Of a stretch of DNA of 64,000 nt, positions 22,173 to 34,612 are shown in pieces. The notes below the pieces were generated by a model. The model was not told the DNA's origin. It did not search any database and saw nothing but the letters and a program-made list of their open reading frames with translations. The translations under genes were made by a program, and so were the position numbers. Every line of letters begins with the position of its first letter. Within the stretch, counting starts at the first letter, position 1. The DNA comes from Craterostigma plantagineum (lineage: Eukaryota; Streptophyta; Magnoliopsida; Lamiales; Linderniaceae). The stretch lies in the NCBI GenBank assembly GCA_027422505.1, contig JAPQWV010001549.1:1-64000 (forward strand). The letters run 5' to 3'.

Positions 22173-23716
22173 TGATAAACGCATTTCAATGCATTTATCA
22201 TAGTATTTAATTGGATATAACAAGAGGTTAGCAATCAATTTAAGTGTTTATTCGTTACATTTACACTCATTTTGTTATTGAAGGAGCTTTGGACGAGTTT
22301 CAGGCGAAACGGAGCGAAAACGAGGCAAAATGGAGCAAAAACGATGGAAACAGGCATGTGTCACGGCCGTGACACATAGTGCACTAGGCCGTGACGTTGG
22401 GCAGAGAGTTGGAATGAAGATGGTCACGGCCGTGACACTTATTGCACCAGGCCGTGACCCATAGGAGCAGCAACATTAGAAAATTCATATCTCTCAATCC
22501 AGATCTCGGATTGAGAATCTCTTTGGTCAGAATCAAGATTGGTGAGTCTTCTATCTATGGTTAAAATTTCAGGTCAAACGGACATCGTTTACCCCTCCAT
22601 CCGAGAGAAATACCAAACCGCCGCAAAGCTGTTGAGTGGGTCACGGCCGTGACACTGCTGCACCAGGCCGTGACGAGCGGCAGTGAGCCCAAATTCGACC
22701 CAGAGAGTGTCACGGTCGTGACCTGTCTTGTCCCAGGCCGTGACAGTGTCGAATTTCACTATAAAAAGCCCAAATTCGATCCATAAAGGGCACAACTCAC
22801 CAGAGATCAAATCCAAATCATCTAGGGACGAATTTAGGGCGAAAAGAACACGGAATCACATCCCGGAGCGCAAGAGACGAAGCGCCGACGAAATCACGCC
22901 TAATTGATCAGAGAACGAAGATTTATCAAGCAAGCGCCGATAATTCGCCAGTATTCAAGAATCATGAGTCTTCCTTCTCTGTTCTCTAATTCTCTCGTTG
23001 TTCTCTCGTCAATTATGCGAAGCTAAATCCGTTTGTGTTTGGGATTAGATGAACGCTAGGATTAGTCGTACTTAAGACGTATATTATCGTGATTTTGTGT
23101 TTTAACTATTTATCGTTCTATGAATATGTTTCGTCGCTTTAATATGTCTATGTGTTAAAGTGATCGTGTGGAAAAACGTTTAGGGCGACAGCTAAACAAC
23201 GTTTAGGCCGTTCATAGAAGATAGGATTCGAGTATAGGGCGAAAGCAAATACTCGATCCTCGCCGTTAGTAATTATTGAAATTTAGATCCCCGTGAGCGT
23301 TTAGGGCGACAGCAAATTCGCGAGCGGGTAGGAAATTACTGCGATTTAGTCAAGATCACGTAGGAACGGTTTTATTGTCTGAGTCGATAACACCTAGCGG
23401 GATTCGAATCCCGAGCACTTTTTTATTATCTGAAGCTTCGTATCAGTTTTAAGCGTGCTATTTGAATCTCTAGTTGATTTAGGAACGATCTGTTAGGATA
23501 AGTCGTCAAACAAATTGCGTATTTTGTTTAGGTTAAATATCGAGTCGATAGGTCACTACTAGTAGTTGATTTATTCCTGTGTTCGATACTCGTTTACTCA
23601 CTTTACTGCACTACAAACGATAGGTCCACTGCCTATCGCACATCGGTGATAGTAATTAGGTATTCGTTTTAATTATTACTTGTCGCACTTTCCATTCACA
23701 CACCACGTGTCGATCA
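22173..23716 (+). repeat. 3' LTR of A1
   Basis: Starts TGATAAACGC and ends GTGTCGATCA. It is very similar to the 5' LTR but holds about 70 extra bases in the U3 array that are missing from the 5' copy. The palindrome array is at 22360-22745, SL1 at 23175-23203, and SL2-SL5 follow as in the 5' LTR. Confidence 0.9.
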
Positions 23717-23721
23717 CTTAG

Positions 23722-24120
23722 TAAACCCTATATCTTGAAAAAAAAAGTATTCGTAATTTATATTTGGTCTTTTTCGTTCACGCTTTTACATCTGTATATT
23801 AAAAAGGTTAATTTTGTACTGAGGAACTTTATAGTACGATTATGGGCTTCATATCTACTATACTTTATTAATCGGCTTGGTTAAGCTGCCACTAATTCAA
23901 TTTATTTGGTCTGTCTATTGACCAATCATATCTCATCTACAAAATAATAATTAATTTTTAAAAAAATATATAAAATTAAAAAAAAAAAAAAAACTGCCCA
24001 CTACCCAATGTTTTAAAAAAAATAATAAAAATATTAATAAGAATTATAAAAAAATCACCACTATCTTTCCTGTAAATCTAAATTTAGTATGTAGTTTTAT
24101 ATTCTCATTTTCACCCCTCC
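23722..24120. other. AT-rich spacer, no gene seen
   Basis: Short AT-rich stretch between the A1 target duplication and the second retroposon. Confidence 0.5.
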
Positions 24121-24133
24121 AATGAATTACTAT

Positions 24134-24840
24134 AAATCTAAACGGTCGGACTCATTCTTTCTCCTCTCTCTCCAACAAAAAACCTCTTCATCTCCATAAA
24201 CCCTAGCGGCCGCACCAACCTTCATCCCTTCCTCCTCCATTTTGAGGTGGGGGAGCTCCCATTTCCTTTTGTTCTCTCTTTTCTTTGTTTTGTTTGTTTC
24301 TATTTCTTTTTATATTTTAAAAAAATTATGTCTCAATGCTTCTGTTGTCGTTTCCTCTACCGTGCCACCGTCTCCTCCCCAGTGCTTCCGTCTCCTCCCT
24401 ACCGGCCCCGCCTTCGACGACTCCGCCTCGCCACCTCGCTACCATTCACCGCCTTCGGCACCACCTATCGTTCTCCCACTGGTCTCCCAAGTTGGGAGCT
24501 CTGGTCTCCCGACCCACCGGGTTGGGAGTTTTTTTCTCCTCGTTGGAGCCCTTCTCCCTGAGTGGAGACCATTCCGATGAAAGCGAGACACTCGTAGTCT
24601 AGACCGAAGAAAATGATGAATATGTAGATTTAGCTTGATAGTTATATTGTGGTAGGTTCTTTAGTTTTTCGTGTTGACGACCGTGTATCTTGTTTTCTGT
24701 CGGTTTTTCTCTTTGTTTGGTTGTTTCGTGCTCGGTGTGAGCCTTCGTTTCTCTTCCGGGTCGATGTTATCGGAGAGACATTTTGGGCTATTTAGTCCAT
24801 GTATCTCTGTTAATGATACTAAAGCTATCGTTTCTGAAAA
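24134..24840 (+). mobile_element. Non-autonomous non-LTR retroposon, copy 2
   Basis: Flanked by a perfect 13 bp duplication AATGAATTACTAT at 24121-24133 and 24841-24853, with a short A-tract at the 3' end. It shares with copy 1 the CT-rich start, the GGGGGAGCTC block, the long T-rich segment before a GC-rich middle, GACCGAAGAAA, and the 3' tail (TTTAGTCCATGTATCTCTGTTAATG...AAAGCTATCGTTTC). It lies upstream of the DnaJ gene. Confidence 0.7.
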
Positions 24841-24853
24841 AATGAATTACTAT

Positions 24854-25512
24854 TTTACATTAATTTCATATTAAATTATATTTCTCTTCTACATATTTAT
24901 AAAGATAGATTGTTTAAAATTCTACATGTATTTTAGATAAAATTAATAAAATATATACATACGTATATGCACACGCATTTGAGTGTGCAGGAATTACTAG
25001 TTACCATTATGGATTTATTATTTTATAGATTATGGGCTGGCTTATAGGCGCACTATTATGGGCTGATTAACTTTACAAAGGAAAAGGTGCTAAAACGCCC
25101 AGCCCATTCTTGAGTTAAAGTCAAAATTAATATGGTCAAAGTCAACAGTCTTAAATCATTCTATTTTGGTTGCTATAGCGTAGCGATGTGCTTCGGAAGA
25201 TCTCAACCGCCTAATCTCTTTCTAAGAGTACAATCTAAACCGTCCAATTTTCCATCGAGATCGCTCGATTAAAACCACAAACTTCGACTGACCCTAACTC
25301 TCCTCCTTTCTCCCTCAAACGCAGAGTGTGCACCTCTCCAAATCTCATCTGTAAGCCTTTTACTTTTGCGAATTGATATGTGTTTGCTTCAATTGGCTTT
25401 AGGTTAGCATAGTTATTGTTAGATCCGTTCGACTGTGGATTGCGCTCACGAGTTAATTCATTGTTTGATTGAATTTTATGTTTGAAGATCGAGTTCGTGC
25501 AAAATAGTTGAG
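24854..25512 (+). promoter_or_regulatory. Promoter and 5' UTR region of the DnaJ gene
   Basis: A 660-base upstream region. A CATCTGTAAG donor near 25350 and a TTTGAAG acceptor near 25488 suggest a leader intron just before the start codon, as is common for plant DnaJ genes. I could not place a TATA box with confidence. Confidence 0.4.
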
Positions 25513-27638
25513 ATGTTTGGTAGAGCTCCGAAGAAAAGCGACAACACCAAGTACTATGAGGCGCTGGGTGTGTCGAAGAGTGCTTCTCAGGATGACTTGA
25601 AGAAAGCTTATCGCAAGGCGGCGATTAAGAATCATCCTGATAAAGGCGGAGATCCCGAGAAAGTAATTTTGTTTATGCTATGTTTCTCCGCTTTATTGAA
25701 AATTTTGTATTCAATGCTTGTTGCTTGTTTGAAGTTCCTCCTGTTTTTGAGCTTTTGCAAAAAATTATCTGTTTTTCAGATCTATTCTTCGAGATGAGTT
25801 AGAAGGGCTTTGTAAGTTTGCATATGTGTAGATTGACTGAGTTCTAGTTATTTAGTTGTTTTATGGTGACGTAGTTAGTGATTATGAGTTATATACTGGC
25901 GCCTTCTATGCAATTTGCTATCTTTGGGTAGTGTCAATCATCATATGGGACTATTATTTTTATTCTTCATACTCCTTGTAGTTTTTCACTGGAAGATAAT
26001 GAGTCAAAATTGGATGCTTGCGTGCTCCCCTCCTCATCATGAGTTTTTCACCTTGTCTGCTTTACTCACATGCCTGAATTACTGGCTGGTAGTTTTAGCT
26101 TGTGTGATGCTCTAAATCAAATATACTGCATGTTATGTTTCTTTTTCTGTAAAATAAAATATTTATCGACTATTTCTTTTCAGTTTAAGGAGATAGCTCA
26201 AGCATATGAAGTCTTGAGTGACCCTGAGAAGCGGGAAATCTACGATCAGTATGGCGAGGATGCACTCAAGGAGGGAATGGGTGGTGGAGGTGGAGGCCAC
26301 AACCCATTTGATATCTTCGAATCCTTCTTTGGAGGTGGTTCTTTTGGTGGTAAGCTTAATACTTTTTTTTTTTTTTTTAATTTGTGACACAACAGCATAA
26401 CGAAATGAAATGAAATCCATTATTGCTTACCATGTTAACAGGCGGAGGAAGCAGCAGAGGTCGGAGGCAAAGAAGAGGAGAGGATGTTGTCCATCCTCTC
26501 AAGGTGTCACTTGAGGACTTGTACAATGGAACGTCTAAGAAGCTCTCACTTTCTCGCAACGTTCTCTGCACAAAGTGCAAAGGGTGGGCCTTTTTTCTTA
26601 AAAGTGAAGCTTAACTCATCTTATATAACTGTCACTGCATCATAACGACTACGCTGTTTTGTGGGTCAGGAAAGGATCTAAATCGGGAGCTTCAACAACA
26701 TGCCCGGGCTGTCAAGGTTCTGGCATGAAAGTGTCCATCAGACAATTGGGTCCCATGATACAGCAGATGCAACATCCTTGCAATGATTGCAGAGGCACTG
26801 GAGAAACAATCAACGACAAGGACCGCTGCCCTCAGTGCAAAGGCCAAAAGGTCGTGCAGGAGAAAAAGGTTTTGGAGGTGAACGTTGAGAAGGGGATGCA
26901 ACATGGACAAAAGATCTCATTCCCGGGGCAGCTGATGAAGCGGTAACTTAAAATGTGCCTTCCTGAGTTTAGCTATCACATCACATTCGTTTTTAACAGA
27001 ATCTCTGAATTCCTTTTGTAGCCTGACACAGTCACGGGGGATATTGTCTTCGTGCTACAACAAAAGGAACACCCAAAGTTCAAGAGGAAGGGCGACGATC
27101 TATTCGTCGAACACACTTTGACCCTTACCGAAGCTCTCTGTGGGTTCCAATTCATACTGACCCATTTAGACAACCGTCAGCTCCTTGTTAAATCTGAACC
27201 TGGCGAAGTTATCAAGCCTGGTAAGTTCAAGTTCCTAACGCCTATTCCATCAATTCAAATTCCGTATCCCTTTTCGACCCTCGTATTTAAGATTATGTAT
27301 ATTTCGGGTTATTAGATCAATTCAAGGCCATCAACGACGAAGGAATGCCCATTCACCAGAGACCATTCATGAAAGGCAAACTCTACCTGCACTTCTCCGT
27401 GGACTTCCCCGACTCTGTAACCGTAGACCAAAGCAAAGCCCTCGAGTCTGTTCTCCCTCGTCGGTCGGCGGCTAAAACAGATATGGAGTTGGACGAATGT
27501 GAGGAGACGACTCTCCACGACGTTAGCATGGAAGAAGAGATGCGAAGGAAGCAGCGCCAGCGTGCCCAAGAAGCCTACGACGAAGATGATGAGGATATGC
27601 ACGGTGGAGCTCAAAGGGTGCAGTGTGCTCAGCAGTAA
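25513..27638 (+). CDS. DnaJ/HSP40 type I co-chaperone (AtJ2/AtJ3-like), six exons
   Basis: Exons 25513-25662, 26184-26349, 26442-26583, 26670-26942, 27022-27220 and 27316-27638 have GT-AG borders and consistent phase. Domains in order: J-domain with HPD at residues 41-43; Gly/Phe-rich linker ([20 protein letters not shown]); four CXXCXG-type zinc motifs (CTKCKG, CPGCQG, CNDCRG, CPQCKG); the C-terminal substrate-binding region; and a farnesylation box, CAQQ, at the very end. This class delivers unfolded proteins to HSP70 and stimulates its ATPase in the cytosol; the lipid tail tethers part of it to membranes. Near 26929 the expected GQADEAPDT reads out of frame because CAGCTGAT appears where CAGGCTGAT is expected, one missing G. 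The rest is intact, so I treat this as a probable sequence error. Length is about 420 residues, normal for the family. Confidence 0.92.
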
Positions 27639-28502
27639 TATATTATGAGGGAGATTATGTCTGTCGTGTTTATTTCTTGTTTTCTTTGTTTAATTCGTGG
27701 TTTGTTGTGGTGAACCTGAAGTTTGTTTAAGCATCGTGTTCAACGTGCCATTTCGATTTTTATCATCTCTTTCATGTTGAAGTTCATATATGATAATATT
27801 ATCGGCAGACTAGTTGAATTTTCTTGGTTGTTGATTATTTACCTTACAAAATCCGGTTTATGCCTATAGGTCGTTCTCCGAGCAATTACATGAAGTAATT
27901 ATTGTATAATTACAATATATCGCATAGTTTCCCCCAGTTACAAAGTTTAATGTGTCAACTGAATTTTTGGGCCTAGTTTTGGAGCGCAAAATATGAACAG
28001 GCTTTGTTTGGCACGGCCAATCTGGCCCGAAAGGCCAGAAGCCCCAACGCCCGCAGGCCGAAATAGGAACTTTTGTTATACTTTTCAGTATTTTTGCATA
28101 CAAGGATTATAATATTCAATTTTGTAGGTCTTTACTGATATAAATTTCGTCAGAATCATGTATTTTAGTAGATTAAATATTAATTTCAACTCATTAAACC
28201 TATCAAGTGAAAAATCTATACTTCCAAAATCAATGCAGTCAGCTATATTACACTACTTCGACTGGATTCACTCGTACAAAAGACAAACCGTTCATATAAT
28301 CTGTGACCTCCCTGAAAGCCCTCCAAAATTCAGCCACAAAGTAAATAAAAGAAGAAAATATTTCATAAAACCAACAAAAGGTAACGTGATCTACAGCAGC
28401 TCCCATCTGCATATCCACACTCACCAGCAGCAGATCTTCAATACAAACTAGCCTTTTAAGATGAATAGAAGTACAACACAGCTGAAACAGTAAAAAAAGA
28501 GC
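27639..28502. other. Intergenic region between the convergent DnaJ and NUP1 genes
   Basis: About 860 bases holding the 3' UTRs of both genes. No RNA gene or element recognised. Confidence 0.5.
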
Positions 28503-31500
28503 TCACTTTTTCCGATGTTTATTCCTATTGATCTTCACGATCTTCCTGCCAGATTTATCGCCTCCACCTGGCCCACCACTGCCCAACGAAAACGCACCGC
28601 CAACATTAAACTGCGCACTGCCCGACCCTTGAAATGGGGGCGGGTTCTGAGGAGCGGGCTGATTTGGCTGCTGCCCGCCAAACAAAAAAGGGTTCCTAGC
28701 GAAGGAGCGCTCGCCTGACCAAACATGCCGGAAAAAGATGGCGTTGCTGCTGCTTGTACTGTGTCTTCGGCCATTGTATCATCATTATTCATCTGATCAT
28801 TGCTGTTACTGTTACCCTGAGATGCCCCAAAGCCAGTAAAAGAAGAGCCAAATGGACTAGTAAAAGAAGCTGAAGCAGAGGTTGTGGCAAATGGAACCAT
28901 AGAATTCGGCGTATAAGTCGCTGCAGACGAAGTAAAGAAAGTAGGAGAGATGTTCATAGAAGGAGCTAATGGAGTCGATGATGATGACGATGTTCCTCCT
29001 AGAGAAAACCCTGTAGATGAGGATGAAGTGAATAGGCTTGGAGTAGCAATTGGCGTTGAAGATGATGCGCCGAAAACAAACCCAGCTGATAGAGAGGGAA
29101 TAGCCGAAGAAGATGATGATGATGCTGATGGAGCGCCAAAGGCAAATCCAGCGAAAGGCGATGTATTTGTAGAAGCCAAGGGTGTTGCACTAGTAGAGAG
29201 CCCAATTGATTGAGATGAATTTGATAAGGTCGACGCAGATGATTGTGCTGAAGAAGCAGCAAATGAGAATACAGTGGATTGAGATAGAGAGGCTGTGGTG
29301 GACCCAAAGGGAGAAGGTTCTGCACCTTCCCAACTTGAACCGAAGATGTTTGAAGGTGAAGAGGTTGTGCCGATACTGAACTTAGCACTGGTGGTATTAG
29401 TGGGTGACGATGAAACGGAGGAATTGGCACCAAAAACAAACGTTGAGGGAGTGGCAACGCTGCTTGTTCCAAGTGTAGTGCTTGAAGAAGAGGATGGATT
29501 CAAACCGAAACTGAACGCAAAGGCTGAAGAGTTACTGCTTGAGGTAACTGTACTTGAATCAGTAACAGCAGAAGAACTCGAGCCAAACTTGAATACGTTC
29601 AAAGAAGGTGGTCCCTTTGCAACTATTGCTTTACCAGTATCCTCATTACCTGTAGAAGTCGTACCAAAATTGTTGTCTGTATTAGGCTTTGCATTGAATG
29701 AGGGCAATGAATCAGATGATACCAACTGATCAGAGGCACCTTGAGAAAAGGTTCCACCACTTGTAAACAATGAAGATTTAGCAGCATCAGTGAGCTTTCC
29801 AGCTGTGGAATTGCTAAAGGAAGAAAAGAATGCAGAAGTCCCACTTCCATAGCTTGTTGGCGCTGATGTTGCAAAAGCAGAGAGTGATGCTAAACTTGAA
29901 TCATTATCCATTTTCCTTTTCAGATTTTCAGAACCATTTGTTGATGGTGCAGCTGAAATTGTGGTAATTTGATCTTCCGTTGCCCCAAATCTGACTATAG
30001 GTTCCCTAGCATTTGAAGCTGACCCAAAGATGCTGGTGCCAGAGGAACGCCAGTGACAGTAACACTTGGGGAAAAGCTTGCAACAGTAGCTGAAGATGTG
30101 AAACTGAGACCACCATCCACTAGGGTTTGATTTGTATCACTCGACGAAGCTGCAGCCAATGAACCAAACAGAGGTCTTGCAAGCTGTGACACATATTGTA
30201 CTGGAGGCATATTTTCAGATTTTTCATTGGCAACTCCAGCCATAACAGAGTGAAAATGACCTGCTTTGTCAAGTTTAGAAGGCATCTCCCGAGAACTAGA
30301 TGCTGGGATAGAGAGCAAGCTGCAAGAATAATCGATAAAAATATTACAATCATATTCTTCTGTTCTACTTCTCGCTTGGGCAAAGGACACACAAAAGAAA
30401 AAAAGCAATTAAATGATGTAAATCTAAGTTGCTCAAAAATTTAGAAGAAAAGATCATGTATAGCTTCAAGAATAGAAATTTAACCCACAAGATAAAAAGA
30501 TGACTGAGAAAGTCATGTGTAGTTGAATAAGAGAATAGAACTCATAAAAGAATGAACATGTTTGCAAGTGCTACCTGTTGGTGCCATCTTTTTGAAATTC
30601 TTGCTTAGTTGATTCAGAAAATTTATCGGCAACTGAGCTGAAGCTGAATAGGGGAGGAGGGTCATTAGTTTCCTCAAGTTTTCCAGATACAGAGGCAGGC
30701 GGTGGTAAAATCAATGATTCCGAAGCTGTTGTTTCTCCAGTGACTGTACCAGGACCAACACTTTCACCAATTTTAAAAAAACACGGATTCTCCTCTGTCC
30801 GACCTATGAGTTTCACCGGTTCAGGTTTTTCCGTAGAAAATAGCTTGCTGTCACTGAAAGTTACCGATCCTCTTGCAGATGAAGGTCTCTGCACAAGCCC
30901 ATCAGGCGGTATGCTACCATCCTTCTCCAATGAAACCTGGGAAAACGCATAAAAAGTGAGCATATTGGAAAATTCTATCATAAGAGTATAGCAAACTTTA
31001 GAACAATTGATAGCTTCAAATTTGCTCAGTACTTGTTATTGATAACTAATACTACAAATCTAAAACATATTGGCAGTATTGAACCACATATCCATGCAGC
31101 CATCCTGCAACAGTTACAAGTGAAACTGAAAAAAAGAAACCATAATTGAAGAGGATTTTTTTACCTCCTCACTCATACATGCGTTGTCTTTTGGTAAGTG
31201 TTGAGGTGCACTATCTTTTTTCGCTTCAAAGCTGGGACATGAAGCATCTGGTACACAGTTCAATGGATCCAAGTGGGTTACAGAGCCTATAGATACGTTC
31301 TTCACTTCATTTACTTGTTTCACGGGAGAAGAACCAACAGCACCAATTAAACAAGAATCAGATCTATCTGGCAATTCATGGCCACCTTTGATGTCAAAAT
31401 GTTTCTTAACTGACTCAACATTTTCCAGGCTCCTAAGGGCCTGCCCAGAAAGCATGCTTGGTTTCAATTCTAAATGTGATCTCTCTCTCTCAGCAACAAA

Positions 31501-34120
31501 CTTGGACTGTGATAATTTTTCATTAGGGGACAACTTTTCAAGCTGCTGAAATATTCTAGCAGCCACCTCACTGGATTTCGATGGAACACGAGCATAACTT
31601 GTACTTGGGCCACTTTGATTCTCATTTTCCTTAACAGTACCTCTTATATTATGCATTGTCTCACCAATCAATATACCCTTCTGCTTCACATCAGAATGAG
31701 CGACCATTGCATGCGCCGAATGTTGAGTCCTGAGAGCTAATAAATTTGTTTTCTGCCTTATTCTCCGTATGGGTCCGACGGATCCAAATCCATCATCTAT
31801 GAATGTGTTTCTCCGTTTTAAGGACTAAAAGAAAGAACGATAGTGAAACAGCTTAGGGTCAGTTAAAGGGAAATAAGAGCATAATATTTGATCAACACGT
31901 ACCTTATGCTTTACAAGTTTATCGTCATGGTCAACAAAATACGGAGATGCAGATGATAACGAAGGTCTAGAACTTTCATAACTCATAACTCCACTGCCTG
32001 AAAGTCATTTGACTGATGAGCATTGATCACAAAAGAAAAAAATGTGTTTTCATGCCGTAAGGAAAATATAAAGAACCTTGGAAGTGGATGCTGAATAAAG
32101 TCTGGAATACGGGCTACGCGCCATGTTGTAAGTAGCTGACTTGCCCCGAGATCGTGGGGTTATAAAACCGTTTTCTGGAGCATCAATACCTCTGAACATA
32201 TTCTTTGACAATGACAGGTTAGACGACATTGACCGAAATGGGGTATTACCCAGCGTTTCTCTAATAGTTTGACCCCGCATCGCTAGATATGATGGTGATA
32301 CTTTTGACGGAATACTTCCCATGTAAGATTTTGCGAGTTCAGCAGGAGAAGCAATATTGACATCAAGGACCTGTAAAATGTTATTATGGGAATTTCAAAG
32401 CCATAGATACGGCTGTGATGCCATAATCATACAAAATGACAGCTGAACAAGAAACACATGGCAAGGAGAGGATAAGCCATCAGATGTTCAATTATATGAA
32501 GATCTTACTTCTAACTTTGAAAGAGAAGTTGAAACAGCAGCAGATCTCGCCCCATTGGTTCTATCCTCTTCAAAGTAGCCACTAGCTAATTTTGATAGCA
32601 TTTCCGTTGTCGCTTTTTCGTCATTGCCTCTATTGGACAGCTCCTCGGCCCTTGATCGCAACAACTCTGTCAGATGAGTAATTTGAGTCCTGGAAAAGGA
32701 GAAGTTCACATGGTTAAATCAGCTAAAGAAAGCAGTAGACAAATCGTAGACAAAGCAGCTTGCAAGTTACAGAATATATTGCAATAGCTGACAATAATAG
32801 AAAGATGCATGAAAAGTTGTCCAAATCTAGACAATGTTTTCCTAACAATAAGCTTACCTTGTGAAAGATTTTTGCTTCAGAAGTTGCTCAAGCTCAGATA
32901 TAGAATCACCGTTGGTGACATCTACTGGTGGTCTATTTTGACCTCTATCAGGCTCTTGTTCCTGCTTTGGTTCTTTCACCCAAAACAAAAAGTTAGCAAC
33001 AACATTAAGTGTCTTTTGGAGTCAAACAATCAACAACACTGTGAAAACCTTCACCAATAGCAGGGAAAAGCATCGGGAAAAGAAAAAGCTTGGTTTCCAA
33101 AATTTAACCATTTAATCAACAATCTACCATTAGCAGAAACAAAACCAAGGAGCAATTTAATAAATAACAGAAAAAGAAGAAAGAATTTATCCACACCAAA
33201 AACCACAAAAAGCGGAATAAGTGAAAGTGGAAGTATTAAACTTACATTAGGAACAACATCCGCAACATCTTCATTCACATCATCGTTTACGTCTGCATTA
33301 CAAGAAGCAAAACACATAACCAATCAGATACAGATGCAAACTTGAAATACATCAGCATGGCAGTGAAATTGTGGCATAACCTTCCAAAAAAACACAACAA
33401 ACCAACAAGGGAAACAATGGCAGTGCATCCATAATGACGAATAATAAAATATTCGACTCATATGCCTTGAGGAATAGGTCTAACATTACTTCTCAAGGCC
33501 AAAAAATCTAAGCAAATCAAGAAAAAGTGCTAAGGACAATGAGTTACTTCCAGAACTAGATACTGAGTTCTCTTAAACGCACACAAGAGAAAGCAGTAAT
33601 CCAAATCATGAAAAACTAAATCTCAAATATGGGAAGCAAAAAAAGAACCATAAAAAACATAAGTTGATTCAAGTGCATCAACAACGAAGACAAACTAGAA
33701 AAACGCCACTACATGCTAAATGGAAAAAATAATCATCAAATAAGCTTCTCCAACAAATCCAACATATTCACCTCCTTCAATTACGCAAAAAAAAAAAAAA
33801 AAAAAAAGAGACGATTAACCTTCTAAAGGAGGAGGAAGCTGCTTCCTCCTAAAAACCGTAGAAAAAATTCTGTCTGCACCATAGGATATAAGCTTCGACG
33901 CAGGATCCAAAACAATCTTGCTCAACCAACCACTTCTATTTATGTCGCCGCTTCGATTCGGACGATTAGCAGTCGACGGACGGTCGTAAGGCGTCGATTG
34001 ACGCCCGCGAAACGGCTTCTTACGGAACTTACCGCCGACTCCTCCCTCTCCGTACGAAGAAGATGCATCGTTCGTCGGTGCGCTGTCGGCGGCCTTGGAG
34101 CCGCCTTCTGCCGTGGTCAT
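28503..34120 (-). CDS. NUP1: Nuclear pore complex FG nucleoporin, NUP1/NUP136-like, nine exons
   Basis: Exons on the minus strand: 34120-33820, 33292-33246, 32961-32858, 32689-32509, 32370-32077, 31997-31903, 31824-31165, 30936-30575 and 30319-28503. The N-terminus (GGKFRKKPFRGRQSTPYDRP, SGWLSKIVLDPASKLISYGA), the SLKRRNTFIDDGFGSVGP and IRRIRQK block and the C-terminal SGRKIVKINRNKHRKK match plant NUP1/NUP136. The last exon has dozens of FG-type repeats (FVFGAS, FAFGAP, FSFGL) in Ser/Thr-rich sequence. The protein is a nuclear-basket component acting in nuclear transport and nuclear shape. Three frame breaks, at the exon 5/6 junction and near 30020 and 28705, each need one extra base. The start of exon 3 is the least certain border. 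A copia element sits just upstream of the start codon. Confidence 0.9.
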
Positions 34121-34147
34121 TTACGGTCGAATTTGAGAAAGAGAAAG

Positions 34148-34612
34148 TGTTGGCTGGGAAAGGGAAAATATATATATATTCGAAGATTGTGTAGTACACA
34201 ATTTCCTTAAAATAGATTCGCTCCCTCACGTATGTGCTAGAGGTTTTTTACGAGCGTCTATTTCCCAGGATACTTCGAAAACACGGCGTTCGTTTAGCAC
34301 AAAAACGACACCGACAGCGAACGGACAAGAAATATAGCAGAAATAATTTTGGATGAATTAGTATTTTTTTTTCTTTCTACTTGTGTGTTTCCCTTTTTTT
34401 TCAAGCCTAAGACCCTATTTATAGCCAAAAATTAAACTAATTTTTTTTTTTTTTTTTAAATTCAAGGACTAAAACGTTTGAGGAATGGTTTAACCATCCA
34501 TCAAACCACTCCAAAATTCAATCCAAAAACCACTCCAAAATCTAATCCAAAACCACTCCAAAAATCTCATTCACCTAATTTATAAAATTAATATAATATA
34601 AATTATCTAACA
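34148..34612 (-). repeat. 3' LTR of the copia element, adjacent to NUP1
   Basis: Its transcription orientation is the same as NUP1. It is identical to 39138-39603 apart from small indels, mostly in homopolymers. Confidence 0.93.
34415..34424 (-). promoter_or_regulatory. TATA box in the copia LTR facing NUP1
   Basis: The minus strand reads GGCTATAAATAGGGTC, a strong plant TATA box. Transcripts starting about 30 bases downstream would run through the LTR end into the NUP1 start codon at 34120. Confidence 0.65.

Larger units (their letters stand above)
16172..23716 (+). mobile_element. Athila-like Ty3 LTR retrotransposon A1 (gag-protease only)
   Basis: Two LTRs (1467 and 1544 bp), a 5 bp target duplication CTTAG at 16167-16171 and 23717-23721, a primer-binding site, a purine-rich tract before the 3' LTR, and one gag-protease region. 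Reverse transcriptase, RNase H and integrase are absent. The sequence after the protease still has the GGGAGGCAACCCAGG motif and 3' spacer typical of Athila-type elements, so pol appears to have been lost as a block. The element could move only with enzymes from elsewhere. Confidence 0.9.

Noticed and set aside
26163..26910. Minus-strand frames opposite the DnaJ exons.
   Set aside because: Shadows of the clearly spliced DnaJ coding region.
28950..29729. Long plus-strand frames opposite NUP1 (87 and 144 residues).
   Set aside because: They are antisense shadows of the Ser/Thr-rich FG repeat exon, whose composition suppresses stops on the other strand.
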